From Bacteroidia bacterium (GTDB lineage: Bacteria > Bacteroidota > Bacteroidia > M30B66), in assembly GCA_018401705.1 (NCBI GenBank), contig JAGYKL010000014.1, forward strand, positions 30,542 to 94,541: a DNA stretch of 64,000 bases. Reading direction: 5' to 3'. Both the position numbers and the translations under genes were made by a program. A model generated the notes under the pieces. It saw nothing but the letters and a program-made list of their open reading frames with translations, was not told where the DNA came from and did no database searches. Shown piece by piece: positions 27,871-37,239 of the stretch; within the stretch, counting starts at the first letter, position 1; every line of letters begins with the position of its first letter.

Positions 27871-28203
27871 TTAGCAACAGTTAGAATTTTTCAATTGAAT
27901 TTGGTCAATCAAACTCCCAAAATAGTCTTTCAGCAGTTTGACTGTTTTATCATTTAGGCAGTAACAAATGGCATTTCCTTCAACATTTCCCTGGATGATT
28001 CCTGCAGATTTAAGCTCCTTTAAATGCTGAGATACCGTAGGTTGAGAAAGAGGCAACTCATTGACAATATCCCCGCAAATACATGATTCAGCTTTTAAAA
28101 TGAATTGTATTATAGCTACTCGAGCTGGATGTCCGAGAGCTTTAAACATAGCTGCCAGTGATATTTGTTGTTGAGAATACTCATCTGTTTTTGAAGCTCC
28201 CAT
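27871..28203 (-). CDS. arsR: ArsR-family metalloregulator
   Basis: 110 residues. Winged-helix repressor: AMFKALGHPARVAIIQFIL leads in, ESCICGDIV is the alpha-3 CxC arsenite sensor, and LSQPTVSQHLKELKSAGII is the recognition helix. The C-terminus ends NSNCC, a possible extra metal ligand. It heads the ars cluster and should repress it, releasing on arsenite. A palindromic operator candidate lies just upstream. Confidence 0.93.
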   Translation of the reverse strand: MGASKTDEYSQQQISLAAMFKALGHPARVAIIQFILKAESCICGDIVNELPLSQPTVSQHLKELKSAGIIQGNVEGNAICYCLNDKTVKLLKDYFGSLIDQIQLKNSNCC

Positions 28204-28206
28204 ATT

Positions 28207-28241
28207 TTTATATTTCTATATTGCAATATTACGATATTATT
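28207..28241. promoter_or_regulatory. probable ArsR operator
   Basis: Upstream of arsR is a perfect 12-bp palindrome ATATTGCAATAT at 28218-28229, flanked by further TATATTT and GATATTAT half-site-like sequence. AT-rich palindromes built on ATATTGCAATAT are usual ArsR-type sites. It sits 15 bp from the start codon, where bound repressor would block initiation. Confidence 0.6.
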
Positions 28242-28584
28242 TGATTGAAGAAAAAAAAGCAAAAATAAAAATTGATGATGCAGAAAACATCAATTCTAGC
28301 GAGCCGTTTTCCCCGTCGAAGCAGTACTCGTACTAACCAAGAATTCTTCTCTCCTTCTTTCGAGAGTAATACTTTAAACAAATGGACATTGATTTAAATG
28401 TCCGCTTTATCAGCAAAGCAAGCAATATATTAGCCTTAAGAACAAATAATATTTTTCCCTTTCTACGATATGAGAGATTTTAAAATATATTCTTATAAAA
28501 TAAATAGCATGATAAAACTACAATACTAATCATATGCTTTATTCTTTTATCAGAATAGCCAAGCTTAGCAAACATCATTTCAAT
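28242..28584. other. intergenic, no gene recognised
   Basis: About 340 bp, A/T-rich, between the arsR operator and the decayed gene. It contains a small inverted repeat AGTACTCGTACT near 28323. I see no open frame with coding character. Confidence 0.4.
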
Positions 28585-30233
28585 TTGGAGAAACCTATTC
28601 GATTAAAGAATTCCTGCCATATGAAATCATAGGCGAGAACAAAACAGATTATATTGTGACTTGTAAAAATAAAAAATGGCTTTTTAAGGACAACAACAAC
28701 TTAGAGGTATAAAATATTATGCAGGAATAAGCATTGCATTTGTTGACAAATCCACACTGTCAATAACCAAAATATTAGCTCTTCCTAAGTTCCAGGCAGA
28801 GTCAATCAAGAAAAAGGCTTATCCCTTTACTCACGGAGTGATTTTAGTGGAGATACAATACATGTTATAACGTCAATTTGGGACAAATCGGAAAAAAATT
28901 ATGCAGTACATGTTTGGCCCATAAATTTAAATTCACTTGAACCCTATACACCAAGTCCAAAGCTACTTGCCAGAATACCAGATAATGGCAAATATATTTA
29001 TACACAAATTCAATTAAAACATTTTGAAAAATCGCGTGAAAGGGTTCTATTATATACCGAAACCAATAAAAAACAAAATCAAAATTTCTTAATATTCTTC
29101 ATTTAAACAATGAGTTTGCGTTACTTAAAAAAGATAGCATTACTTACTTAGAAAATCAACATTGGCAGGGTTTGAAGCATATTGATTCAGATTCAGTAGG
29201 TAACATTTTCATTTTAAGTGGCTTTGCAGAAGTTTCCTCACCTGATTGGCAAGATTCTCGCTGGTTAGAACTTCAAATGATTCCAGCAAATGGAGGTGTA
29301 ATAACTTCCACAAAAATAAACACTACTGAGGGAAACGCATTTAATGGCAATATTTGTCAGAATTCCTCAGGAGATTTATTTGTGTGTGGATACTATTCGT
29401 CTTATTCAGAACCCAAGGCTGGCGAAAAAGAAGTTTTTGGAGGCTCGTTTATAGCTCAGATCTCATCTTTTTCAGGTGAAATGCAGAAAATAGAAGAAAA
29501 GGAGCTTAGCGATAATCAGAAAAAAGCATTATACCCTTCGAATTTAAATCCTAATTCAATTATCTCTATTTACGGAACCATTAATAATCTAAAAGTTAAA
29601 GAGTTAGATGTTGACCAGAATGGAAATATCACAATGGTAGGAGCGGTTGAAAGCTCATCTACTTATACCACTCAGCGTACGAATTACGAATATAGTACAA
29701 CTTATTACGAGTCAAACTCAGTATTTATTTCCAGATTTAGTCCCTCATTAACAGTATTGTGGCAAACTATAGTTCCGAAAAATGCTTCTATAACTGATTT
29801 TAACGGCATTTTAGAACCACTAATTTATTTCGATAAAGGAACCACGACTTTATTATTTAATGATCATTCAAAAAATATTTCTGTAATGAATCATTTGGCA
29901 AATGGCACTGTTCCAGATTTAGATTCTTTGGATACATCTTTTAACGCTACCACGCCTGTTGATTTACCTCCTAGCAGTTCTGATGAAATATTAACCATAA
30001 AAGGTTGGCAGCAAGATCATACAACTCTAAGAAAAACAACAATTGACTCCAGCGGTAAATGGAAGGTCTCCTGGATTAATTTGGAAAAATCAAAAGAATC
30101 TGATAAAAATGCAATACTGGAAACTTCATTGCTTTATATAGATGAAGAAGGCAATATCATTTCATGCGTTTACCCTAAATATGGCGCGTTAACTAATATG
30201 CAATCAGCAGCTGTAGTCAAGATTCTAAAATAG
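28585..30233 (+). pseudogene. decayed gene for a large beta-rich (propeller-like) protein
   Basis: Coding character continues through several frames. About 28585-28710 reads FGETYSIKEFLPYEIIGENK and on to LEV-stop; about 28711-28865 reads YYAGISIAFVDKSTLSITK and on; about 28835-29104 reads SGDTIHVITSIWDKSEKNY and on. From about 29096 to the stop at 30233 a long intact frame reads ILHLNNEFALLKKDS, then DSVGNIFILSGFAEVSSPDW. At least three frameshifts are needed to join them, and no credible start codon is visible. The intact 3' part (353 codons from a TTG at 29172) has repeated 'GNIFILSG', 'GDLFVCGYY' and 'GNITMVGAV' strands typical of propeller blades. Either a true pseudogene or consensus errors; there is no sorting domain at the end. 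Confidence 0.6.
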
Positions 30234-30625
30234 AATTAAGGACAAAGGGGGATTCTAACTTAGTTGAAACTATAAAAATGTATTTTCTTCATTTTCCTTC
30301 GTAGGGAGAATAGTCAAGGCTTTGAATTTCGAAAACTGGAAGCTAAATTTGAACTACCATAGGAAACAAATTAAATACCTAAACTTAGGAACATGCCCTA
30401 AAACAAGTAATTCGTTATTGCGAGAAAATGGTTTTAAATGAAGTATTCCTCCTAAAATCAAATTGAATCAAGAATTATTATTTTGCACCGCATATACATA
30501 TTCTCATAAATTTTCAACCTCAATCTATATATTTGAAAATGGACTACCTCTTTTACCTATTAAAAATAAGATATGGAACAATCTGTTAGTTTTTAGCTAA
30601 CATTAAAAAGTGAAACATTAATAAT
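30234..30625. other. intergenic with a weak coding remnant
   Basis: About 390 bp. A 47-codon open stretch near 30290-30440 reads VKALNFENWKLNLNYHRKQ and on to ENGFK-stop without a start codon, which may be a remnant. The rest is A/T-rich with nothing recognisable. Confidence 0.35.
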
Positions 30626-31195
30626 ATGCTAGAAAAATTCAATAAACACTTTCAACCAGGATCAGATAATATAACTGCTTCTGATGAGTTAATAAACGAA
30701 TACAAGGCGAAAGTCCCATCATTACTTATTAATATTTGGCAAACTACCGGTTTCGGTAAATACAACAATGGACTTATAGAAATCATTAATCCTAAAGACT
30801 TCGAAGCGAACCTTTGGACTTGGCTTGGGAGAGAAGTTGCAAATTACACGCCTTTTGCAATAACTGGATTTGGAGAGTTATTTTACTATCGCAAATTAAC
30901 AGAAACAGATGAGGATGTATGTATGATAGATATTCAATATAGAAGAATAGAAACCCTTGTTTGGAGTATGGAATCTTTTTTTGAGGATTTCCTAATCAAT
31001 GACAAAAACAGAGTGGTTTGGCTAAGGGAAGGCCTATTTATTAAAGCGAGCTCTGAAAAGGGGAAATTGCAAAAGGGTGAAATATTCACATTTGTGCCTG
31101 TTCTTGCTATTGGAGGAGCCGAAGAAATAAATTATTTACAAAAAGGGAATGCCAATATTTATCAGAATCTAGTATTTCAAATGACTAGTTATTAA
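30626..31195 (+). CDS. GAD-like / Tdi1-type (DUF1851) immunity-like protein
   Basis: 189 residues, soluble. The N-terminal half (VPSLLINIWQTTGFGKYNNG, then LIEIINPKDFE) matches the GAD-like domain, and the C-terminal half (ITGFGELFYYRK ... FTFVPVLAIGGAEE) matches the T6SS Tdi1/DUF1851 domain. Such proteins protect against secreted or polymorphic toxins in several Bacteroidota loci. No intact toxin lies next to it, and the flanks are decayed, so it may be an orphan immunity gene. A/T-rich upstream region without a clear promoter. Confidence 0.72.
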   Translation: MLEKFNKHFQPGSDNITASDELINEYKAKVPSLLINIWQTTGFGKYNNGLIEIINPKDFEANLWTWLGREVANYTPFAITGFGELFYYRKLTETDEDVCMIDIQYRRIETLVWSMESFFEDFLINDKNRVVWLREGLFIKASSEKGKLQKGEIFTFVPVLAIGGAEEINYLQKGNANIYQNLVFQMTSY

Positions 31196-31438
31196 TCAGA
31201 AAAATAATAAAATGTTATTTTATAATTGGCATTAAAGTAATAGAGCCATTAAGTAAATTAGTAACATATCAAATTTAGACCATGAGTGCAATTTCAGAAG
31301 CTTTTTTAAGTACTGTAGGCAAACCAAATTTGCGGATGGTCAGTGAATAATGGATAATTTTCAAATTGAAAATATATTTGAACATCATGCTTCGATCTCT
31401 ACTATTTACGAAAAATCAATGAATGAATAATTAGCTTC

Positions 31439-31749
31439 AACAATTTAACAAGCTCTTTAAACTACGAGTTTAACAACTATCAGAATCAAGTATTGGAATT
31501 TAGACCTTAATTAATTCCAAAAGACATAATCCAATTTTATCTTTTAAGATTCAGTTTTATCTCAGAGCTCTTTACCTCACAATTCTTTCTCAAACTGGAT
31601 TAGGCAATCCATGTAGATTTCGGTTTGATTTAGCATTTGGGGAAAACGAAGGAGTATTAGTTACTAAGAATGAAGTTAAAACTTGCGCCATATTATTATG
31701 TAACACAGAGCTTCCGAATCAAGCAAAAAGCCCAATTAGTGATTATTAG
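31439..31749 (+). pseudogene. decayed gene fragments downstream of the immunity-like gene
   Basis: Broken coding frames: NNLTSSLNYEFNNYQNQVLE, then FRP-stop, at about 31440-31510; LIPKDIIQFYLLRFSFISEL around 31510-31575; and a 60-codon frame at 31567-31749 reading ALYLTILSQTGLGNPCRFRF, then DLAFGENEGVLVTKNEVKT. Joining them needs one or more frameshifts, and no start is visible. I do not recognise the family. The rest of 31196-31859 shows only a 22-codon frame starting at about 31281 (MSAISEAFLSTVGKPN). Confidence 0.4.
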
Positions 31750-31859
31750 GTATAGTCCAATTGCATTACTGATTAGGTTATTGCCATAAGTATTTGACAA
31801 TTTAGTATCCACCTAATGACAAAATGATATTGTTCAAGATTTCATTCATAAGGATACAT

Positions 31860-33221
31860 TTAGTTTTTAATAAATCTATAAGAATTTGAAGTGCTTGGGA
31901 TTACTACAAGCAAATAAATCCCATTAGATAATCCTGAAAGATTCAACGTATTATTTTGCCCAGCTGAATTAGTTTGTCGAATTAGTCTTTTCTGACAATC
32001 ATAAATTTTAAATATGACTTTCTCAAAGTCTGACTCATTATTGAGATTTACATTTAAATTATTTGAAGCAGGGTTTGGAAATACAGATACTGAATTAAAA
32101 ATCAAATCTTTAGAAATCGACAATGGAACCTCCTCTAAATAAAGAGCAAAGGCATTTAAGTTTGCGTCTTGTCCAACAGCAATTAAGCCATTACCTGTTC
32201 TTTTAATATCTTTAATTGAGCCTCCAATTGAACTCATCACGGTTGTTGGCTTTGTCCAATTCGTACCGTTGTAAAAGGTAAAATCTCCAAAGGCACCCGA
32301 CCAAACATTCTGGCTATTCAATTCGCATATTGCATCTCGCTGATTTTGACTTATTGAAGAACTGCTTATGGTATTCCAGGCTGCACCATCAAAATGCATA
32401 TATAATGGAGTTATTTCTGCTTGGCTTGGAGCATAATCGCCCGATATCCAAATATTATTCTCGGACACAACATCAACATCTCGCATATCTGTTGTTCCTG
32501 CAGCATTAACTAAGATATTTTCAAGACTCCAACTAGATCCGTTATAATGATATACTCCACACTTTGTCGTTCCATCACCTTGGGCTAATCCACGACCAAC
32601 TGCCCAAATATCGTTGGCGCTAGATCCATCAACAGCTTCTAAATAATTAAAATCTCCACTCCCTCCTATTTGTGGAATTGGTGTTTCCGTCCATTCATTC
32701 CCATCCCAGTGAACAGCATACGTGTCAAGGGTTTGACCTGAACCACTTATGGAACCATCTATACCGCCTATAATCCAAACATCATTCTGACCAAAGCTTA
32801 TCATTTTCTTTAAAGTGCGTGGATCGAAATTAGGGTTGGAATTGTAATGTGGCAATGAATTAGTTAAATCAACCCAATCGGCTCCATCAAAGTGCCATAA
32901 TTCATTACCCGCTAGAACATAAACATCATTCTGACTTATAACTTCGAAACTTGAAGGAATTGAGCTTATAGGCGTTAAAATTTCAGTCCAAACAGCACCG
33001 TCCCATCTTAATAGGTAACATACCTTAGTAGAAAAAGGATCGTCGCCTTTAAAGCCTACTGCATAAATTTCTGTTTGAGAAATAACTTGAATTTCAGATA
33101 AACCACTAATTGGCTCATCAATAATTGGCAAAGTCATTTCAGTCCAAGTTTGTGCTTGAGAATCAAATGCATAAAACAAAGACATAATAAAAATGAATGG
33201 ATAGAGAATCTTTTTATTCAT
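31860..33221 (-). CDS. secreted T9SS-sorted beta-propeller protein
   Basis: 453 residues. Signal peptide about 1-23 (ending SQAQ). The body consists of repeats with a WDG/FDG-x-W strand followed by a N-D-[IV]-W-[AI]-x-G motif (NDVWIIGG, NDIWAVGRG, NNIWISGD, QNVWSGAFGD), spaced 45-60 residues, as in propellers. The C-terminal 75 residues are a T9SS type A sorting domain (VSVFPNPASNNLNVNL ... LSNGIYLLVV). Predicted surface or extracellular protein of unknown ligand. Monocistronic, bordering the decayed region. Confidence 0.87.
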   Translation of the reverse strand: MNKKILYPFIFIMSLFYAFDSQAQTWTEMTLPIIDEPISGLSEIQVISQTEIYAVGFKGDDPFSTKVCYLLRWDGAVWTEILTPISSIPSSFEVISQNDVYVLAGNELWHFDGADWVDLTNSLPHYNSNPNFDPRTLKKMISFGQNDVWIIGGIDGSISGSGQTLDTYAVHWDGNEWTETPIPQIGGSGDFNYLEAVDGSSANDIWAVGRGLAQGDGTTKCGVYHYNGSSWSLENILVNAAGTTDMRDVDVVSENNIWISGDYAPSQAEITPLYMHFDGAAWNTISSSSISQNQRDAICELNSQNVWSGAFGDFTFYNGTNWTKPTTVMSSIGGSIKDIKRTGNGLIAVGQDANLNAFALYLEEVPLSISKDLIFNSVSVFPNPASNNLNVNLNNESDFEKVIFKIYDCQKRLIRQTNSAGQNNTLNLSGLSNGIYLLVVIPSTSNSYRFIKN

Positions 33222-33509
33222 ACAGTGTATTACTAAAAATTGAGGATTAGGAATTAAATTGAGTCGTTGGTTTATATTTAGTATTGACTAAGATTCAATT
33301 TGAAATGTATTTTGATAATGTTGTCTATAAGAACAGTAGGCCTGTGGCAAAACTACCCGTCAATAAATACCAACAACCATCTCACAACCTCGTTTTACCG
33401 ACTGACATCAAGCCTCCATTTGCTAACTTCTAGCAACATTCACTCGACTAAATTCTATCTATTACCATCTCACAGCCACCTTTAGCCTTTTACTTTTACT
33501 TTACCTTCC

Positions 33510-34430
33510 CTACCACTCCTTCTTAGCTTCCTTATTTCTTGCTCTAGGGTCTTTTAAGGTAAATACGCGGGAAAGATTAAAACCGGTGATGATATCACCA
33601 TTAGACCAAGAGCCTCTTGTTTCATGAATAAAGGCACGTTCAACTTGAGGAGCTGAATTTGTAAAGGCGAACTGAAACACGTGACCTCCAGTTTCTAAGT
33701 CAAAACCGAGAGAAAGACTGTTGGTTGTGCCAACCGGTTTAGTATCTGGCAATTGATAGATATATTCAAGGTTGATACTCATCCTGCGGGTGATTTTTGC
33801 TCTTCCGCCTATGACAATAGAATACAAATCGTGGGGGTCATTTGCAGTTGGAACCAAATTCCTATGCACAACAGTTGGGGCAATCATAATTGAAACACCT
33901 TCACTGAATTTCCTAGCAATGATTAATTGGTGTACGAAAAAGAAATTAGAAGTGTAGAAATTGGTTCTGTTTTGATCAACAAAAGGAATCGTTTTAGTTT
34001 GCCAGGCTCCCATATAGCTTAAAGAGATTGGCATTCTGCGTTTGCCAGTACTTTGGCGAAGGATTTTAGCTTTTAAAAAGCTATCGTAGGTTTTTTCATA
34101 AGTGCTTCTGCCCCCACCTACCATTAACCAATCGGTCAAACCATATTCTAAGGCAACACGCATAGTAGCTTGATCAAGACCAAAGAAATTTTTGATACCA
34201 GAATTCATTGGACCGAACCTGTGAGAAATACGCATATCCAAAACACCTCGCCCAACATTTTCAATGGTGTGGGCATTTACTAAACGAGTAGTCTTAAAGC
34301 TTGCAGTTGCATAATCTATGGTTGGTTCAGAGGCCATTTCCTCTTCCAGCATTTTTGCAAGATCGTCGGGTTGACTAAATATTAATTGGCTAGAAAAAAT
34401 TAAAAGGATAGAAACTAAAATCTTTCTCAT
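33510..34430 (-). CDS. DUF5777 family beta-barrel protein
   Basis: 306 residues with a signal peptide (MRKILVSILLIFSSQLIFSQ). FKTTRLVNAHTIENVGRGVL, then DMRISHRFG, and alternating amphipathic strands fit the DUF5777 family of probable outer-membrane barrels. It is the last gene of a four-gene cluster (two haem-like lipoproteins, YceI, DUF5777) that recurs in Bacteroidota. Function unknown, perhaps linked to periplasmic electron transfer or lipid handling by association. Confidence 0.85.
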   Translation of the reverse strand: MRKILVSILLIFSSQLIFSQPDDLAKMLEEEMASEPTIDYATASFKTTRLVNAHTIENVGRGVLDMRISHRFGPMNSGIKNFFGLDQATMRVALEYGLTDWLMVGGGRSTYEKTYDSFLKAKILRQSTGKRRMPISLSYMGAWQTKTIPFVDQNRTNFYTSNFFFVHQLIIARKFSEGVSIMIAPTVVHRNLVPTANDPHDLYSIVIGGRAKITRRMSINLEYIYQLPDTKPVGTTNSLSLGFDLETGGHVFQFAFTNSAPQVERAFIHETRGSWSNGDIITGFNLSRVFTLKDPRARNKEAKKEW

Positions 34431-34459
34431 GGAAAAGCCTTAAATTTTGAGGTATTAGA

Positions 34460-35017
34460 TTACTTTTTTTGTTCGTAGGCAGCATCCACTTCGATGGTAA
34501 CTGTTTCTGAAATTTTATCTTTTACAACTGAAGGTCTGTCAACTTTATAGTCAGCTAATTGAATTTTGAATTTCGCTTTAGCAGAAAACTTTCCCCCTTT
34601 AACAATAACTTCACCTTGAGTAGTGGCAGTTTGAGTTATTCCATGCATGGTTAACTTTCCTTCTACATTCACTTTGTACTCACCATCTTTAGTAAAATCT
34701 ACTTCTGAAATGTTAGTAATTTTTCCCTTAAAATCTGATTTAGGGAACTTATTACTTTCCAGGTAATTCTCATTAAAATGCTCTTCCATGAGCGCTTTCT
34801 CAAATCTGAAGCTCTTCACAAGAACAGCAAAAACCAAATCACCAGTTGAAATATTTAAAAAAGAAGTTGCTTCATTATTAATGGCTTCAATTTCTTCAAC
34901 CGGATTTTCAGGAGTTGCATCAAACGTTACTTTGGCTGTTTTGGTAAAATACAAGCTTTGGCTATATCCTGCGAAAGCAGAAAACGAAAGAATCAATGCT
35001 ACAATTAGGCTTTTCAT
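34460..35017 (-). CDS. YceI-family periplasmic lipocalin-like protein
   Basis: 185 residues: signal peptide (about 1-19) and a YceI beta-barrel that in relatives binds polyisoprenoids. Diagnostic segments are VFAVLVKSFRFEKALMEEHF, FPKSDFKGKITN and GKLTMHGITQ. It lies 24 bp before the next cytochrome-like gene's end and 29 bp from the DUF5777 start, so all are likely one operon. Ligand unknown. Confidence 0.92.
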   Translation of the reverse strand: MKSLIVALILSFSAFAGYSQSLYFTKTAKVTFDATPENPVEEIEAINNEATSFLNISTGDLVFAVLVKSFRFEKALMEEHFNENYLESNKFPKSDFKGKITNISEVDFTKDGEYKVNVEGKLTMHGITQTATTQGEVIVKGGKFSAKAKFKIQLADYKVDRPSVVKDKISETVTIEVDAAYEQKK

Positions 35018-35041
35018 ATGTTGTTTTTGGGTTTTAATGAA

Positions 35042-35440
35042 TTAATTTTCAGGATAGCCATTTGCAATCCAAATTTTAACTTGGTTTATTTCGCAATCAG
35101 GAATCTTTGGCTGACCCTGTGGCATTGAACTGGCATTTCCATCTTGCTCTATGCTAGACAATAACCTTGAGCCAGTTTGGTCGAGGTATGTTTTGATGTC
35201 AGCATGATTATCTAGTCTTATACCTGCAGAAGCATTCACTCCAGCATGGCAAGAATTACATCTGGCATCAAAGACATTTTTAACCTCAACTGCATACCTT
35301 ACATTGCTAGTATCACAAGCTGTTGGCAATTGAGAATCGGGGTATAAATCTTCTTCTACATCATAATAACAACCCGAAAGAGAGACTATCGCAATAGCTA
35401 TTGCAGAGAGGCTGAAGAAACTAAATGCTTTTTTAATCAT
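35042..35440 (-). CDS. c-type cytochrome-like lipoprotein, single CXXCH
   Basis: 132 residues from the ATG at 35440, chosen because it begins a lipoprotein signal (FFSLSAIAIAIVSLSGC) where an in-frame ATG at 35551 would place over 35 residues before it and overlap the next gene. RCNSCHAG is a CXXCH haem site within VFDARCNSCHAGVNASAG; a downstream Met (ASSMPQGQPKI) may be the distal ligand. It resembles the planctomycete-type cytochrome c domain. Seven bp separates it from the upstream lipoprotein gene. Confidence 0.85.
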   Translation of the reverse strand: MIKKAFSFFSLSAIAIAIVSLSGCYYDVEEDLYPDSQLPTACDTSNVRYAVEVKNVFDARCNSCHAGVNASAGIRLDNHADIKTYLDQTGSRLLSSIEQDGNASSMPQGQPKIPDCEINQVKIWIANGYPEN

Positions 35441-35447
35441 TCTAAAA

Positions 35448-36203
35448 TCAATTATTTGGCGCACCTGCCAAGATCCATTTCTTAATTTTTGTTCTGTTGC
35501 AAATATCCAACATTGCTGCATTTTTCGGCATAGCTGAATAAGAAGATACATGCTCTATAGAACCAAGAAGTGACCCAGATGTTGCGATAGCACTTAAACC
35601 TGCATGAGTTGAAGTTACTATACCGGCTGATGGAAAATTTCCTGAGTGACAGCCATTACAAAAGGTCGACATAATTGGGACAATATCTACTGAATATGCA
35701 AAAGCCGTGCTATCACAAGCGCTTCCTGCGCAATCGGTAGTGTTTTGAGCTCCTTGCATAATCCACTGTTCTATAAGTGCTATTTGAGTTGCACTTAAAG
35801 GACTATGAGGTGGCGGAGGCATAATTTTGTCGGGATCGTTATCCGTTATACTTTCCATAATGTCACCTTCAGTAGGTTGAAACGGCACAATTTCCTGCAT
35901 GATACCACTATAGGTATATAACCTGATGCCTTCCTCATGAGTTATTGCATCATGGCAACCACTCATTGCGCATGAACTTTGAAACAATGGTAGAATTTCA
36001 GTTTCGAAGCAAACAATGGTATCTTCTGAAGAACCACCACCGTTATTTCCTCCTCCATTATTACCTCCTCCGTTATTTCCGCCACCATTGTTATTACCAT
36101 TATTATTCGTGTTATCTGTATTGTCAGGATAAATCAACTCGTGTTTACACGAGGAAAATCCAATAATACAAAGTAAACTGATAATTGAAAGAAGCCTTTT
36201 CAT
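35448..36203 (-). CDS. lipoprotein with two cytochrome-like domains and a Gly/Asn linker
   Basis: 251 residues. A lipoprotein signal (MKRLLSIISLLCIIGFSSC) is followed by a low-complexity tether of NNGGG repeats (about 30-58) and two planctomycete-type cytochrome-like domains. The first has CAMSGCHD, a CX4CH spacing; the second has CNGCHSGNFPSAG, a normal CXXCH. Each has a matching 'IMPPPP' or 'SAMPK' Met segment and ends with a W-I-x-x-G-A motif (IEQWIMQGAQN, IKKWILAGAPN). First gene of the operon. Haem attachment at CX4CH is unproven. Confidence 0.85.
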   Translation of the reverse strand: MKRLLSIISLLCIIGFSSCKHELIYPDNTDNTNNNGNNNGGGNNGGGNNGGGNNGGGSSEDTIVCFETEILPLFQSSCAMSGCHDAITHEEGIRLYTYSGIMQEIVPFQPTEGDIMESITDNDPDKIMPPPPHSPLSATQIALIEQWIMQGAQNTTDCAGSACDSTAFAYSVDIVPIMSTFCNGCHSGNFPSAGIVTSTHAGLSAIATSGSLLGSIEHVSSYSAMPKNAAMLDICNRTKIKKWILAGAPNN

Positions 36204-36351
36204 AGTCTGTTGAATTAAAATCCACTATAAATTTCCGACATAAATTCAAAAGGCACTTTTATTATTGAATCAAATCTTACAGATTCAAAAATTATTTCAT
36301 TCTTCATTCCTATACGAAAACTGGAATTTATCTAAAATGCAAATTACAAAT

Positions 36352-36543
36352 TCATCTTGACTCAATTCCATTTTTAGCTTTATATTTATTTGAAACATGT
36401 TCTTTAGTTGCCACATTCTTTGATTCCTTACAAAAATTCGCCGATTGCCGATATTGCCCTCGATTTGGGCATTCATCTGTACCAGTGCAAACCTCACTTA
36501 GAATGAATTTCTGGCATTTGCTGCAAAACCTGTAATTATCCAT
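36352..36543 (-). CDS. possible small zinc-ribbon protein
   Basis: 63 residues. MDNYRFCSKCQKFILSEV begins with CxxC and is followed by Cys residues in CTGTDECPN and NFCKE, which could form a zinc knuckle. A shifted open frame runs on to 36297, so the true C-terminus could be in another frame. No neighbour supports it; coding is plausible but not certain. Confidence 0.35.
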   Translation of the reverse strand: MDNYRFCSKCQKFILSEVCTGTDECPNRGQYRQSANFCKESKNVATKEHVSNKYKAKNGIESR

Positions 36544-36790
36544 GGCATCAAATATTTAGAAGATTCAATTTGCAAATCTTGACTGTATTATACCACACAA
36601 GCCTTAATGAATATTACAGATTCAAAACTTACATATGCTCGCTCACACCTTATTTATCGCGAAATTGAGCCTAGAAAAACATGTTCTTTTTTATGACTCT
36701 AGGAAATCAAAACATTCTCTAAAGAAATTTAACTTGCTTATTGAATTCAATATCGGAAATTAGCACCTCTACCAAGAATCATTTAAAACC

Positions 36791-37213
36791 ATGAAAAAGT
36801 CAATTAAAGTTATCTTAATAATTGCTTTAGCAGCAGTTGGTTCAGGATCATTCATAGCTTACAGAATGTGGAATAAACCCCATGCTGATGCAGCTGAACT
36901 ACCAGGAATAAAGATAAGCGCACAAGAACTTGTTGAAGCTTTTGAGAATAATGAAGAACTTGCTAACCAAACCTATCTATCAAAAGTGGTTGAAGTAAAA
37001 GGTAGTGTTTCTAATGTTAACGTTCAAGATACTATTGTTTATGTTAGCCTAAGTTACCCTGATGCCATGTTTGGCGGTGTACAGGTTACTGTTGATGAAA
37101 GATCTGTTGAAGCGGCTAAAAAGCTTAAAGAAGGAGACGAAGCTACATTTAAAGGTTTTTGTAATGGATATCTAATGGATGTGGTTGTAAAAGATGGGAT
37201 TTTGATTAAATAA
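36791..37213 (+). CDS. OB-fold (tRNA_anti-like) exported protein
   Basis: 140 residues with an N-terminal membrane or signal helix (KSIKVILIIALAAVGSG, no lipobox Cys). ISAQELVEAFENNEELANQT, then YLSKVVEVKGSVSNV, is the signature of the tRNA_anti-like OB-fold family seen in Bacteroidota envelope proteins. It lies near, but divergent from, the YceI/DUF5777 operon, with which relatives often occur. It may bind a small molecule or polymer; function unknown. Followed by a hydrolase 26 bp downstream. Confidence 0.8.
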   Translation: MKKSIKVILIIALAAVGSGSFIAYRMWNKPHADAAELPGIKISAQELVEAFENNEELANQTYLSKVVEVKGSVSNVNVQDTIVYVSLSYPDAMFGGVQVTVDERSVEAAKKLKEGDEATFKGFCNGYLMDVVVKDGILIK

Positions 37214-37239
37214 TGCCAAACTTGGGTCATTCTTAACTT

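Noticed and set aside
33300..33485. 61-codon plus-strand frame rich in Ser, Leu and Asn
   Set aside because: No start context, no family and poor composition; the surrounding 288 bp looks like ordinary intergenic DNA.
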